From NCBI GenBank assembly GCA_017590115.1, contig JAGGNK010011114.1:2347733-2411732 (forward strand): a stretch of 64,000 nt of DNA, written 5' to 3'. Both the position numbers and the translations under genes were made by a program. Source of the DNA: Montifringilla adamsi. Taxonomy: Eukaryota; Chordata; Aves; Passeriformes; Passeridae. The notes below the pieces were generated by a model that was not told the origin of the DNA, searched no databases, and saw only the letters and a list, made by a program, of their open reading frames with translations. Below, one piece after another: positions 24,101-35,417 of the stretch. How positions within the stretch are numbered: the first letter of the stretch is position 1; every line of letters begins with the position of its first letter.

Positions 24101-27100
24101 AAAATCAGTCATATTTTAATGGGCCTAGCACACAGAAGTGCCTTTTTCCATTGAAAAATTATGAGGGATCTGCAAGTTTTATAACTTGAAAGCCTCTGAA
24201 TTAAAGGCAGGTTCCACAAGAAGAGTACAAAGAAATATTTTGTTCCTCTGTTCTTCTGATTGAGATGATGATGGACCTCTCCTTCCCCACTTAATTCCTA
24301 CATTTCTGTACACACAGACAGAAAAATTGACTCTAAAAATTTCATTTTAAAACAAATAATTTTGTCAGGGGAGAAAAAAAAAATTCATTACTCATCTTCA
24401 TATTTAACTTGTTTGAGGTGCACACAAATATTCCCTTTCCTTGCAGTGAAGAGGAAAAATGTTACTTCTACATTTGGTATTCTGGCACCTTCAAACACAC
24501 TCATCAGAATTAATACCTGTATAATTACCAGTTGCATTTTAAGCTCTAGAAAAGTCTTGTCACTACAAATTCTGCAACACAAAATGTATTGTATTCATTA
24601 TTCACTTTGTCAAGGAATGGTTGGAGCCCAGCTTTCCGTACCAAACAAAATTTTTTACACTTGTCTGTAAAAACTCTGTTTATTTCTTTGCCCTTTCACT
24701 ATTTACTGCTCATTGCCTCTTTTGCTGCCTTAACCATCAATCCACTTGTGAACTTTCCCTGTCATAGGAGCATCATTAATGCTGAGACATAATACCCATA
24801 ATAACCAGTGAGGTTTTTTTTCCCTGAAACAAAAAAAGAAATGCTGTTCAGTCTACAAGATGCAGCTTTGTATTGATCCTTTGCCATAAATAACAAGAAA
24901 AAAAAGGAAAATATTTTAAACACTGGCTGTGCTGAATCTTTCAGTTGAATACATATTCAGTTTTTGACATACTCTTGAGGCACATCATCAGTCATGGCTT
25001 TCTGTATTGAAAAGGTGGGATAGTGACATATTTTCTGTAGGTAAACATCTTCCATAGATTAATAGGAGAGTTTAGAGAGAAAAGCATCTGCTGGTTTATA
25101 AAAGAAAGGGTTAAACATGGAGAAATTTGGTTTATTCTCTAATGCTACATGTGGTCTCTGAAAATCAAAGCAGGAAGCATCACGGAGCTTGGAAAATGAT
25201 GAAACCACAAGTCATTTTTAACTAATTCCTCTATGCCCTGTCTCTGAATTTTACAAGATAGAGCAGAAAAAAACCCCACCATGTGGTTTCATTTAAACGT
25301 CTGTTGGCTGTCCTAGGGGAACCCCACGAAGCACACGAGTGCAAAGAGGACAGGGTTTGGAGTCTTGCTTGGTACTAATGCATCCTGTGTCCTTTTCTGT
25401 GCTGGAACCCAAAATCCAGTAGTTCAGGGGGACACACAGAGGCTGCAGGGAAATGGAAATGTAATTCCATGCCAATGAAAATATGGAAGAAGAATTGGTG
25501 TTCTCTTCACTTTCTTGCCTCTACAGTTACCTCTGGCTGCTGTCAAGACCCAGATCTAGGTTAGAAGGTACTCTGGAGGTCTTGGCTAATATTTTTTTTT
25601 TTTCCTCCATGAAATTAAAATATCTGTCTGCCTTGCCACACTCCTGTTTCATATCTCTGCGATGAAAACATGAACTTGTTCAGAGCACTTATCGCATAGA
25701 TAAGCAGGTAATTTATATCAAGATCATGACAGCTTCTGAAGGTGTTTGTGTACAGAGACTTTTGCAGGGGGGGTCCTCATTTCTGGGTGGGCCTTTGTGT
25801 GTGGTAATGATTTTGCAAGCTGTAGCACAACTCTGAATTAGGGTTTCTTTGAGTTTTTTTTGTGGTTTTTTTTTTTTTTTTGGTATATGTCCATTTTAGT
25901 TTGTCTGGCTCTTGAGCTATTCAGGATTTGAGTCTTTTTTTCAGTTACTTGTCCAGCATTTTGCTAGTATAAAGGTAATGAACTTTCTAAATTTCTGAGG
26001 AAAAAATTTGGATAGCAGACAATATTTTAACAGTCATTTGTGAGTAAAAATAGAGCTGAGATAGATTATGAATTAGAAATTGCTATTTCCCATAATATAC
26101 ATAATCCTGTTACTTTTAATGCCATTATTTTTTTTCCAATAAATTAATACAACAATCTAAGAACAGTTATGAGAAATTAAGTAAGGAACTATGTTCTTGA
26201 CAATGTTGCAAATGTTAATGACAATAACAAAGTCCTTCACTGGTTCTTAAAGATCACTGATAGCATTTTCCTTCTGCCTGTGTTAAATTAACTGGCAGAA
26301 TTATGGCATGGGCATCCAACTGTGCTGCTGAGAACAACCTCCTGTTTCTTTTTTGAAAATTACTGACTCAAAGATACTGAAAGTATCACTGAAGTTGGTT
26401 AAAAAATCTGAAAAAAAGAATTTGGGCAGTTAGTCCTCTTCTAGAAGAATTGTTTCAGTTGTCTCTATTGAACTATGTTACAGGCATTTCTATGTTCAGT
26501 TCTAAAATCTTACAATATTCATTTAGAAATAATGCAATTGCCTTTTTGTCAGCAGCATTTGTAAGATTCTTGCAGTGACATATTTTCTAAAGGAAATATT
26601 TACCTAAACTTAATTTGTTACTCTGGAGCTTTAATGATTCAAGTCTTTTCTTTACTCTTAAAATAGCAGAAAATATGAATAACGCCGTCACTATGAACAG
26701 TTCTGAATGTAACAAACAGGACTTCCAGAACAGCAAAAGCAACTTGCAGCCCTCCCTGCCATAAATTAGAGGGATATTTTCTCCTTTCCCTATTTTGCTC
26801 AGGTCCAGCTTAAATGATGTAGGACTCGTGCACTCTGAGCACCCTCTAACAGCAAGGATTAAACTGTGGTCCAGCAAGTCTGCCAGGGCAGAAAAGGATG
26901 GAGCACACCCTGACAAATGCATGCCCTGCTTCATTTCCAATAATTCCAGAGGCTGATGAATTCTATTGCCAAGGGATTTCGTTATGTAAATCTCCCTGCC
27001 TAAAGCTTTGCTGAATTTTATAAGAACAGAGCGTTGTCTTTGTGTTGCTAAACACAATAGTTAGTGGGTCTTGTGACCTCACTCTCCAGGGACTGGGTCT

Positions 27101-27101
27101 T
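18111..27101. other. Unique non-coding DNA, no gene seen
   Basis: About 9 kb of mostly AT-rich sequence. No CR1, LTR or SINE was recognised. Frames up to 117 codons (19550-19903) and 156 codons (minus, 26587-27057, ending just inside this stretch) carry no recognisable domain and have no coding-like context. Runs of T occur near 21400 and 25860. One weak exon-like block lies beyond it at 27670. Confidence 0.6.
25850..25881. repeat. Poly-T tract
   Basis: A T-rich run broken by a few G residues. It is simple sequence. Confidence 0.85.
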
Positions 27102-27146
27102 TTAAAAAAAAAACCAAAAAAAACTCAAAAAACAAACCCACCCAAC
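27102..27146. repeat. A/C-rich low-complexity tract
   Basis: A-runs interrupted by CC and CCC, similar in style to the tract at 8224. No function is evident. Confidence 0.75.
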
Positions 27147-29844
27147 GATGAAGAAAAGCTTCGCAGTGCACTAAATGACGCCCTAGAGATCCCCTAAACC
27201 AAAAAAAAAAATTGCAAATGCAAGAGGAATTTTGTCAGGGCGTGAATAGCTGCTGGCTGGCTGTGGGGATGAAAGGAGGAGCTGTAGGGTGCTGGAGGTG
27301 ACATTTCAGCAGCCACACGCTGTCCTACAGGAGAGTAGTCAGGGGACAGCAAGAGCTGGGGGCTTAAAGGAGTTAATGCACCAAAAGGGTGAGCTCACCC
27401 AGGCAGCAAGTCCAAGTCTCGGTGGCTGCAGAGACCAAATCTTGAAGCTGAGCCTTTAAATCTGGAAGCGGAAGGTGGCCCGCTTTGTAAGAACGCAGAT
27501 AAAATGTTTTTTAAAAAGTGCAATTGCTACAAGCTAAAATTTCTTATTTAACTTGAAAAACTTCTATTGCTTTGCAGAATAATGAAACCTTGCTTATCAT
27601 ATTACTTTTTTGTTGTTGTTGTTGCTTGTTTTTTTCTCTTTTCACCTGTTTCCCTACATGTCTTTCCAGCTGGAGGAATGTGGGAGATTGGCAGAGCTGG
27701 TGAACACTTTGATGGGAAAAGGGAAAGTCCTAGACAGAGGTAGAAGGAGAATCTACTTGCAGACAATTTTTAACTCACAGTCTGAGAGGTATCTGCTTCT
27801 GTTAACTCCTCTCTCAGTTCGTAGGAATGCTGATTTGAAAAGGCTGGAAAACAGCACTTTTTTTCCTGCAGCCTAGGACAGAAGAACTAAACTCCTTTCC
27901 AGCCCAAGAATTACTTTTCAAGTCAGTATTAGATTAAATATAAATCAAATTACTCACAAATTTAAAAAAAATTGCATAAAAATGTATATTCTCTGAAAGT
28001 GTTGCAAAATCTAATATATTTGGGGTTTTTTTGCTTTTTTTGCTCTTAAAAGTCTGTCATTGTCCCAGTAGAAGTAGAAGAAAGAGACTTTTCAGTCTAG
28101 AAGTTTGTCTCCCAAATAACCGTATGAAAAGAGATGAAAATTTGCTTTACAATTTTGTTCCTGTAAAGAATGATAAAAGCAGCAGCTCAGATGTTCCACA
28201 AAAAAAATAATAAAAAACCTTATCAAAAAAACCCTAAAACAAAACCCAACCCCTTTGTTTGCTTTCATTTCTTTGAAATTTTTTCCTCATGAAAAAAATT
28301 TACAGGAATACTGTGTAAGATGGTTTATATGGTAATTTTAAAAATGCTGAAGGGAGCTTTTTGAATTCATAGGGACATTCAACTCACCCTGGGTCTCCTC
28401 AGCCCATGTTTTTTTCTGAAGTTTCAGCCCTTTTTTGTGAAGTCTTCAGCTAAATCCATATAACTGATTTGCCTTTTATTTTTATCCCCATTTATAGCAA
28501 TGTTTGCTGAAGAGGCATTAGTATTTATCATGACAGGTTCAGTCACCAGAGTAAATATCTGCTGGGTGCCTCACTCTGCTTTTGACTTGATTTATGATGT
28601 TGTGGAAACACTAATATTAGTCTTTTAAAGATTAAAACACTGCTTAGACAGAATGGACAGTAATCACTTTTGAAAAGGTTGAATACTGTGATTTATAGGA
28701 TTCCTTGAATATAAAGATTTAATCTTTGAATGTTTTTATCCAGATGCCATGTCTTATGAGTGGCCAAAATTAAGTTGACAATATTAGCATATGACTGGCA
28801 TTACAAAGTTAAATATATTACATATAGAGATACATTAGGCTGTCCTGAACGTGAATATATTATAGGAACAGGTTATTCTTCACAACACCTCTTTAATTTT
28901 ATTTATCAAAGGTATTGTACACCAAGTCCCTCTTTTCCCTTATTGCAGTGTGAATTTAGCATTCATGAGTCTTGCCTCATTAACAGAAAAATATCTTCTC
29001 ACTGCCCATTCTGCAAAAGTCCTGCATCATTTATTGCAGAAGAAACCAATATGGCCATATATACATTTAGCAATGTAATTTTTTTCTATAGGTTTTGTAG
29101 CCAATGTGTGGAATTCAGCACTTCTCAGTGCTGGAATGAAGGCTTTTATCTATCTAGTTCTTTGAAACTTTTTTCTTGGGAAGGACCACACCTAACCCAG
29201 GGAGTCCTTCTGAAAATGGACAATAAATTGCTGCTGAAGTTATTGTGATTAATTAATCTGTGGTTGGTGTCCCCCATGATGTGCCAACCCCTGCCAATTG
29301 TCGTGGTGCCTTTATGGAACAGACGAATTTGGCCAGATCCCTTTGGCTGCTCATAACCTGAACAAATCCTAAAAGGTTCATGGTTCAGCTCTGCTCCCAC
29401 AGTTGTGGCTTTCCAGGCTGGTGATTATGACCTGGGATTAAACCCTTTTTTTAGTAGCCAGCTAAAACTCTATCAGAAAGTAATAATTTTCAGTCTTGCA
29501 TTTGTAATGGCCATAACTTAAAGGACCTTTTTTGATTCAACAACTACTGTTTAAACTGACATTTTGTGCAGTTTCTCTGTGGTGTGAAGGGCTTCATCTG
29601 TTATCCCTGTCCTATTCCTGTATTAGTTACTTGCTAGTGCTGGAGCAGTTATTTCTACTGTTAATTATCTGTATCACAATGGTATCTAAAGACCCTGGTG
29701 AGGACTGAGCCTGTGCTGCACTAAACGCAGTGCAAGGTCTCTACCCTTGCCCTGGAGATAATAGCTGCAATTTATTTTTGTATCTGAGATGTTATCACCC
29801 CGTTATCTGAACAAATGTTTATCTCTCGGCACCTCTGTGAAGGG
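27147..29844. other. Unique non-coding DNA
   Basis: AT-rich, with an A/C-rich run at 28198-28255. The 162-codon frame at 28760-29248 has no recognisable motif and is taken as chance. A block at 27670-27739 has a strong pyrimidine tract and AG before it and a GT after it, and is discussed as a possible exon. Confidence 0.55.
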
Positions 29845-29972
29845 TGGGATATAATCCCCAAGTCAGAGATAAGGAACTGAAAGATTGTGACTTGTCCAAG
29901 GTCAAATGAAAGAAAAAAAAAATATGTGTGGCAGAGCTAAGAGAACATTAATATCTGATCCTGGCTCTCTTG
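29845..29972 (-). mobile_element. MIR-like core-SINE relic
   Basis: The + strand reads ATAATCCCCA, then GATAAGGAACTGAAAG, GTGACTTGTCCAAGGTCA, GTGGCAGAGCT and GATCCTGGCTCT. These are, in order, the conserved words of the MIR core in reverse complement. Divergence is heavy and an A-run interrupts it, as expected for an element that predates the split of mammals and birds. It is recognised from memory of the MIR consensus, and the exact ends are approximate. Confidence 0.7.
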
Positions 29973-30370
29973 TTAAGTACATGGCTTCTCTCTGGCTTCA
30001 ATAAGAAATAGATTATCTCATATTGGCTTCAAATTAGGAAATCTTTAAATTGCAGAGCAGCGAATAAAGTGACCTGGGCATTTGTCTATTACAATTAGCT
30101 ACTAATTTCTACTTTTCATGGATGCCTGAATCCTTTCCCTTGTCTTGACAGCTGCTTTCCTTCCCACCACGTTTTTAGCTGGTTTCAATTAGTGTGACTC
30201 CATCCATCTCAAGATCTTCCCTTAGACTTTCACTTTTCTTAGCCCTCAGAAGCCCCCCAAAGTTTGCCAGATCCAATCACCTTGAATTGTACCTCCAGTG
30301 TCTCCCTTTTATTATATGTATGTGGGCCAGATATTCTTGGAGGAGTTCAACATTGTTAATTTGCTTGAGG
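29973..30370. other. Unique non-coding DNA
   Basis: C/T-rich stretch leading to the poly-T tract. No element was recognised. Confidence 0.55.
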
Positions 30371-30419
30371 TTTTTTTGTTTTTTTTTTTTTTTTTTTTTT
30401 TTTTTTGTTGTTTTTTTTT
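30371..30419. repeat. 49-base poly-T tract
   Basis: Almost uninterrupted T with three G residues. Such tracts are length-unstable and hard to sequence, so the length in this window is uncertain. Confidence 0.95.
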
Positions 30420-32280
30420 AACTGAAGAATGTCTGTTTTCATTAGAGATAATGAAGAGTCCTTTTTTTTTTAATTGAACTGCTCTTGTGTCACTATTTTT
30501 TTATCCTCCTGTTTTGACTACCCCGAAAAATTAAAAAAAAAAACCAAAACCACGCAGCAGTCTTGGCAATATTTCTCAACTGAGTTTTTTTAGGCAGTAG
30601 TAAGGCTTGATGAGCACAGAGTGATGGCACACACACAGCAACATGGGGCACACTGTGCCATTGACAGATTTACATTCTCAAAATAAGAATTTCCATTGGA
30701 AGCCACGGGTTTGAACTGAAGAGAAGCACGAAGGTGCACTTGGATATATTTGAGAGAAAAGCTGTAGAAAGCTCTGCCTTTCAGGCAGTGAAGTGTGGGA
30801 GGTGCAGAGGGAGGTTAAAGGCTCAAAGAGCAGGATGCTATTCCTGCTGCTGTGCCTGACCTGGCCTATGACATCAGAAAAGTCACTTCTCTTTGCTCCT
30901 CTTCAGCTTTGATGTGTTCTGTGTTCAGCTGCAGCTTTTGGGCAACATAGCCCACATTTATACCATGATAAATTTCTTGATCATCCTCCAGGCAATTACA
31001 CAGGAAATCCACCAGACTGAAGCATGCACACACACACACACACAAAATCAGTTTTCAATTCAACAGCAAATAAACCCAACAAATTCTGGCTCACTTTTAG
31101 TAGAAACAACCTTTGCAACAATTATAGACTGTCAGAGAAAGGATCATACTGTGGAGAGACTGATTTCTTTTATCATTTCAAGAATATGTTTTCAAATTAT
31201 TTTGGCTTATATTTGTCTCTAGGGACAGGCATTCTTGGAACAGCATCATTCTTACCTTGTCTTTTCTTAACATCTGTCCCCTAAATAGCATTTCCAATAT
31301 ATGGATATATATTTTATGGGATTAACTTTAACCCAGGACTATTGGATTTTCCTACAGATGATTATGTTCTACTCTTTTGGGTTTTTCCTGCAAAGTACTA
31401 TAGTCCCTCTGTAAACCATAATATTTATACTGTGGAAATTTTTTATTAATTTTTCAACAGGATACTTCATATATTAATCAGGATCCATTTGGTAGTTTGA
31501 GGATCATCTCAAAGTAAGAATTGAACATGCGTAATTTTATGTTGTTTGCCTCAACTGCTAAAGTATCCAAGCTGTCCATCTCCTCTGGAACTTCTCTTTA
31601 GCTGTGTTGCACTTAATAGCAATTTTATTCATTTTTCTAGTGTTTTATTCATTTTTCTACTTGTAACAAATACAGCAGTCATCTCTTCCAACACTCATTT
31701 TCTCTTTGTCTCGCAGCCAGTAGAAAGCTCCTGTAAGCAACAGGCAGGGCAGAGTTTTAGTTTTTTTGGGGTTGGCTGTATAAAAATGTAAATATTCTTC
31801 CCTGATTTTTTTTAATTACAATTACTGCCGCTTGCATCTTTCTACTTAGATTTGGGGTCTTTATCTTTAATAAGAATTTTCTCACATCAGTAAACCCCAA
31901 CTTGCATCCTTTGATTTCTTCAAAATTAATAACATTGTCTTGCTTTCTCACATCAAACAGCATGAAAAATTTGCTGTAGCACACCCCACTTCTCCCAGAA
32001 TTTCCTCTGGGCTGATTCTGCTGTTCTCATTCCCTCTGTTTTCCTTTGCAAGCTCTTCCAAAGTATGTTATCATTGTAATTCTTACATCTTGTTCAAAAT
32101 GTTGGCATTGGCTTGGTTTCCAGTCATTCTGTGACATTTGCTGTTCACTGTAATGTAACTTATTCTTTCAAACTTGGGCCAATCAAACAGATTTTTTTTT
32201 AATCCCAATACTTTCTGGACATAATTAAAGTTCTCTGTCACATCACAGTGCTGGAGTAGCACAAGGAGCAACGTCTTTTG
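30420..32280. other. Unique AT-rich DNA
   Basis: Contains the (CA)9 microsatellite at 31027 and little else that can be recognised. Frames are short. Confidence 0.6.
31027..31044. repeat. (CA)9 microsatellite
   Basis: Nine uninterrupted CA units. It is a possible length-polymorphic marker. Confidence 0.97.
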
Positions 32281-32318
32281 TTTAGATAAATCAATCTAAA
32301 TTGATTGATTTATCTAAA
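32281..32318. repeat. Perfect 16-bp inverted repeat (hairpin)
   Basis: TTTAGATAAATCAATC at 32281-32296 is followed after a 6-base loop by its exact reverse complement at 32303-32318. The stem is 16 of 16 pairs. It could be the relic of a small inverted-repeat transposon, a cruciform-prone site or chance enrichment in AT-rich DNA. Confidence 0.95.
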
Positions 32319-32335
32319 TTTGTCGAAACAAATTT
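32316..32335. repeat. Second hairpin overlapping the first
   Basis: AAATTTGT at 32316-32323 pairs with ACAAATTT at 32328-32335 around a CGAA loop. It shares three bases with the preceding 16-bp stem, so only one of the two can form fully at once. Confidence 0.9.
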
Positions 32336-32962
32336 TGTCGTGTTTTCTCTGTTTCAGTAGAGTTTGTGTTTAGTCTGTTTCTTTAAATCCTTGCTTTCTT
32401 TTTAGAAGTTAACCTCCATAAATTGCTTTCATCCTCAGACTGGTTCAGAGTGTTTAGAAACATTTTCCACTTTACCTTCTGTTAATAGAAATGTGCGTGT
32501 TTTCTATTCAATGCCACATGTTAATCACTACCAAAGAGGGGGACAGAGCTGCCTTTTATTTGGTGTCTGGGATTTAAAGGGGTTGCTATTCTGCAAAATG
32601 AGGTTTGTGGCTCATACTAAAGTCTATTTCTCCTCAGTATTATAAAAGTGGCTTCTTCTCATCCTTTCTTTTTTCTCTCAACTGCTGGCAAACACTGCAG
32701 TGGGAAAGAAAAAAGAACATCTTCTGCTGTGCTGTGATATAGAATAATGAAAAGAACCCTAACATCTGTCAGCACCTGCTCTGCCTAGAAATTGTATCCC
32801 AATCCACAGGTGCTTGGTTACCAGGCTTTGTAATCTGAATCTGTAATTTTGTGTTTCCCAGAAGAGCAAGGACACCCTGTACCTTTCACTTGTACTTTTA
32901 TTTTGTGTTTGTCGACTTTGAGAATGGATGTGATCTGTTGTTATTACAGAATCTTTCATTTT

Positions 32963-32985
32963 GGTTTTTTTTTTTTTTTTTTTTT
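32963..32985. repeat. Poly-T tract
   Basis: A run of about 23 T residues. It could mark the reverse-oriented tail of an unrecognised retrocopy, but no such copy can be identified. Confidence 0.95.
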
Positions 32986-33692
32986 AGAGTGCTATTCCAT
33001 TTCTTCTTGATTTCTCTGCTCATTTGACGCTGACCTTGCCAATTTATTTCATCCTGTGTATCAGTTACCCTTTGTGTACTGAAAAACACATTCCACCTAA
33101 ATTGCTTATAGGTTAATCCCTTCCTTATAACTTCAGTCACTGACATCTTGCTTTTGAATTAGTTACTATCATTTTCTTGACCTTATCAATCTCAACAGTG
33201 TCCTTCCTTCTCCTTAACCAGCAACCAGATCTGAATGCTCCAGCCTCACTATAATCTGAAATGCACCTCAAAACCTAATGATAATCATTCTGTTTTTCTC
33301 TCCAGACTCCAAAATAAATGTTTGTGATGCTTTAGGCTTCCTTACTGTGCTGCAGAGCAAGCTGCATACACCAATTAATTAATCATGGATACCTGAGAGG
33401 TTTTGAGAGGCAGGAGCAAAGAGTTTGTAAGTCAAGTATGTCTTGGTTATACCATTAAAGTTCCACCCTCCTATAGCAGAGCCACAGAATATAAGAGGGA
33501 ACAATTTCCAGGTCCCAGACACCTCTTTACTGGGCTTTGGAGGTCTGTGAATGTTGTACAAGCAGTTCAATTAACCTTTGGGACGGGGACTGTCTTCTGG
33601 TGCTTTGCAGTGCGTGATTTCATGAGCAGAATTTATTTATAGGATCTGAAAAAGCAATTTCCTCTTCAGCCCGTGATATGGGGTTCAAAAGT

Positions 33693-33710
33693 AAAAAAAA
33701 AAAAAAAAAA
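33693..33710. repeat. Poly-A tract (18 A)
   Basis: An uninterrupted A run, 200 bases upstream of a second run of similar length. Confidence 0.97.
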
Positions 33711-33892
33711 GATCCCCTACAGACCCCTACAGGGTTACCAGAGATAAGGCACAGACCTTTCCTACTACAAGTCAAAACAAAGCATGTTTCAGCTCATGGC
33801 TATCACTTTTGCATGGGTCTCTTGATATTACCAAACCCCAGCCCTGGCTTCCTGTCTTCAGATTTGCCTTGCTGTTTTAATTTTTTTTATTT

Positions 33893-33911
33893 AAAAAAAA
33901 AAAAAAAAAAA
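33893..33911. repeat. Poly-A tract (19 A) after a T-run
   Basis: An uninterrupted A run directly preceded by TTTTTTTTATTT, giving an A/T palindrome-like structure. Confidence 0.97.
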
Positions 33912-35389
33912 GTTTGGCATTATAGTTGTAGAGAATAAATTCTCTTGCTAGAAGACAATTTTATTTTAAAAGTCTCAATGTATTTAAGTCCCCTCCCTGT
34001 CACAAACCACATTTAATTGGAAGTGGCCCATCTCAGACACTGACATTTATATGTAGTTAGCAGCTGATAGTACTGCAGGTTATCTCACTGTATTCTGTGC
34101 TGGGATCACATCCACCAAAATCAGTGTGACAGCTGTGACCCTCCTCCCACAGGAACAGCACTGATCTGAAAATTTCAGCCCAGTGATGGCTGTCTCCCAA
34201 ATTTTAACGCCTGCAAGGAGATGAAGGTGTGACAGTAACAGTCCCAGTGCTACCTGATGATTATCAGGGGCATTATAAGGGAGGTGTTGGCAGAATTTCA
34301 AAGCCACAGTGAAAGCAGCCCTTTTCACAAGATGTAGTTGCATGTGTTCGTAAAACAAGACTGATAAAATCCTAAATTATAAGGGAGGCAGAAGATGACA
34401 GGGACTAGAACTGAAATTCTTGTTCCAAATACTCCTAAATTCCAGCGTTACATCCATGCACTCTCAATAACATTTGTATCATCTCATAGCAATGAATGCC
34501 ATTAACAAAGTTTCAAATATGAGAGTCACTGTTTGCATGCAAATTTTAGGGAATTTTCGCTGGATTATTCTGAGTTGAAATCCATCTAAAATGGAGCATC
34601 CATCATGAATGAAGCATTCAATAATTTTTCTAGCAGATTATATGAAATCATAATACTGCATTAAATAAACAGTAGGGATAAAAATAATGCAATGGTTCAA
34701 ACCCTTCTATATTTGCAGATTTCAGCAGTCCTCTGTAAAAAACACTTTTTCTGTCCATGCTGTTCTCTGTTTGGACAAAGGGGAGTAATAACTCCTTTCC
34801 CATGTGAGGTATGTTGCAATGATGAAACTTTTTATAATATGTGATGCTGATTGTGATAGGGATTGATGAATACAGGAGATAGATAAATAGACATATATGT
34901 GTGGGAAAAAGGTGCACTAGTTAAAATAGTATACATTTCTTCTTTTAATAATTTGTTCATTACAATGAGAAAGAAGCTGAAGTTGGTACTAGATCAATAT
35001 ATGGAGATGATGAGGCATTGACAGATGCAAAGAAAAGAATCATACGAAAGGACACTTTAAGTTTCAGACTGAAAAATGTGCTTGCTATTGGCCTAGCCTG
35101 ACATTAAAACAGTTTTTTTTTTGATGAATAGAGAGGGACAGGATCTTTCCACCAGTTACAGCAAACAACCAGATTCTATCACATTTGCTCCACATTTGTT
35201 CTTCCCAAGAAAGTCCTGGTACTCCAGACACCACTTCTCCAAATCAGATGTCCCTTCTAATAACAAATATGAGAAAATATCTTTTCAGTGCATTATTACA
35301 GCCTCCTTCCCAGCATGACAAGATAAAAGGATATTCTCAGAAATTATGATACATCTGAGGTGACAAAGGTTTAATTCTGGGCTATTACA

Positions 35390-35417
35390 TCTTATGTGAA
35401 GAATCTTATGTGAAGAA
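35390..35417. repeat. Perfect 14-bp tandem duplication
   Basis: TCTTATGTGAAGAA occurs twice in a row. It is a minor slippage event. Confidence 0.95.

Noticed and set aside
26587..27057. 156-codon open frame on -
   Set aside because: About this length is expected roughly once by chance in 64 kb of six-frame AT-rich DNA, and no motif was recognised.
28760..29248. 162-codon open frame on + with several Cys residues
   Set aside because: The cysteines do not form a recognisable zinc-binding pattern. The AT-rich composition and lack of neighbouring exons fit chance.
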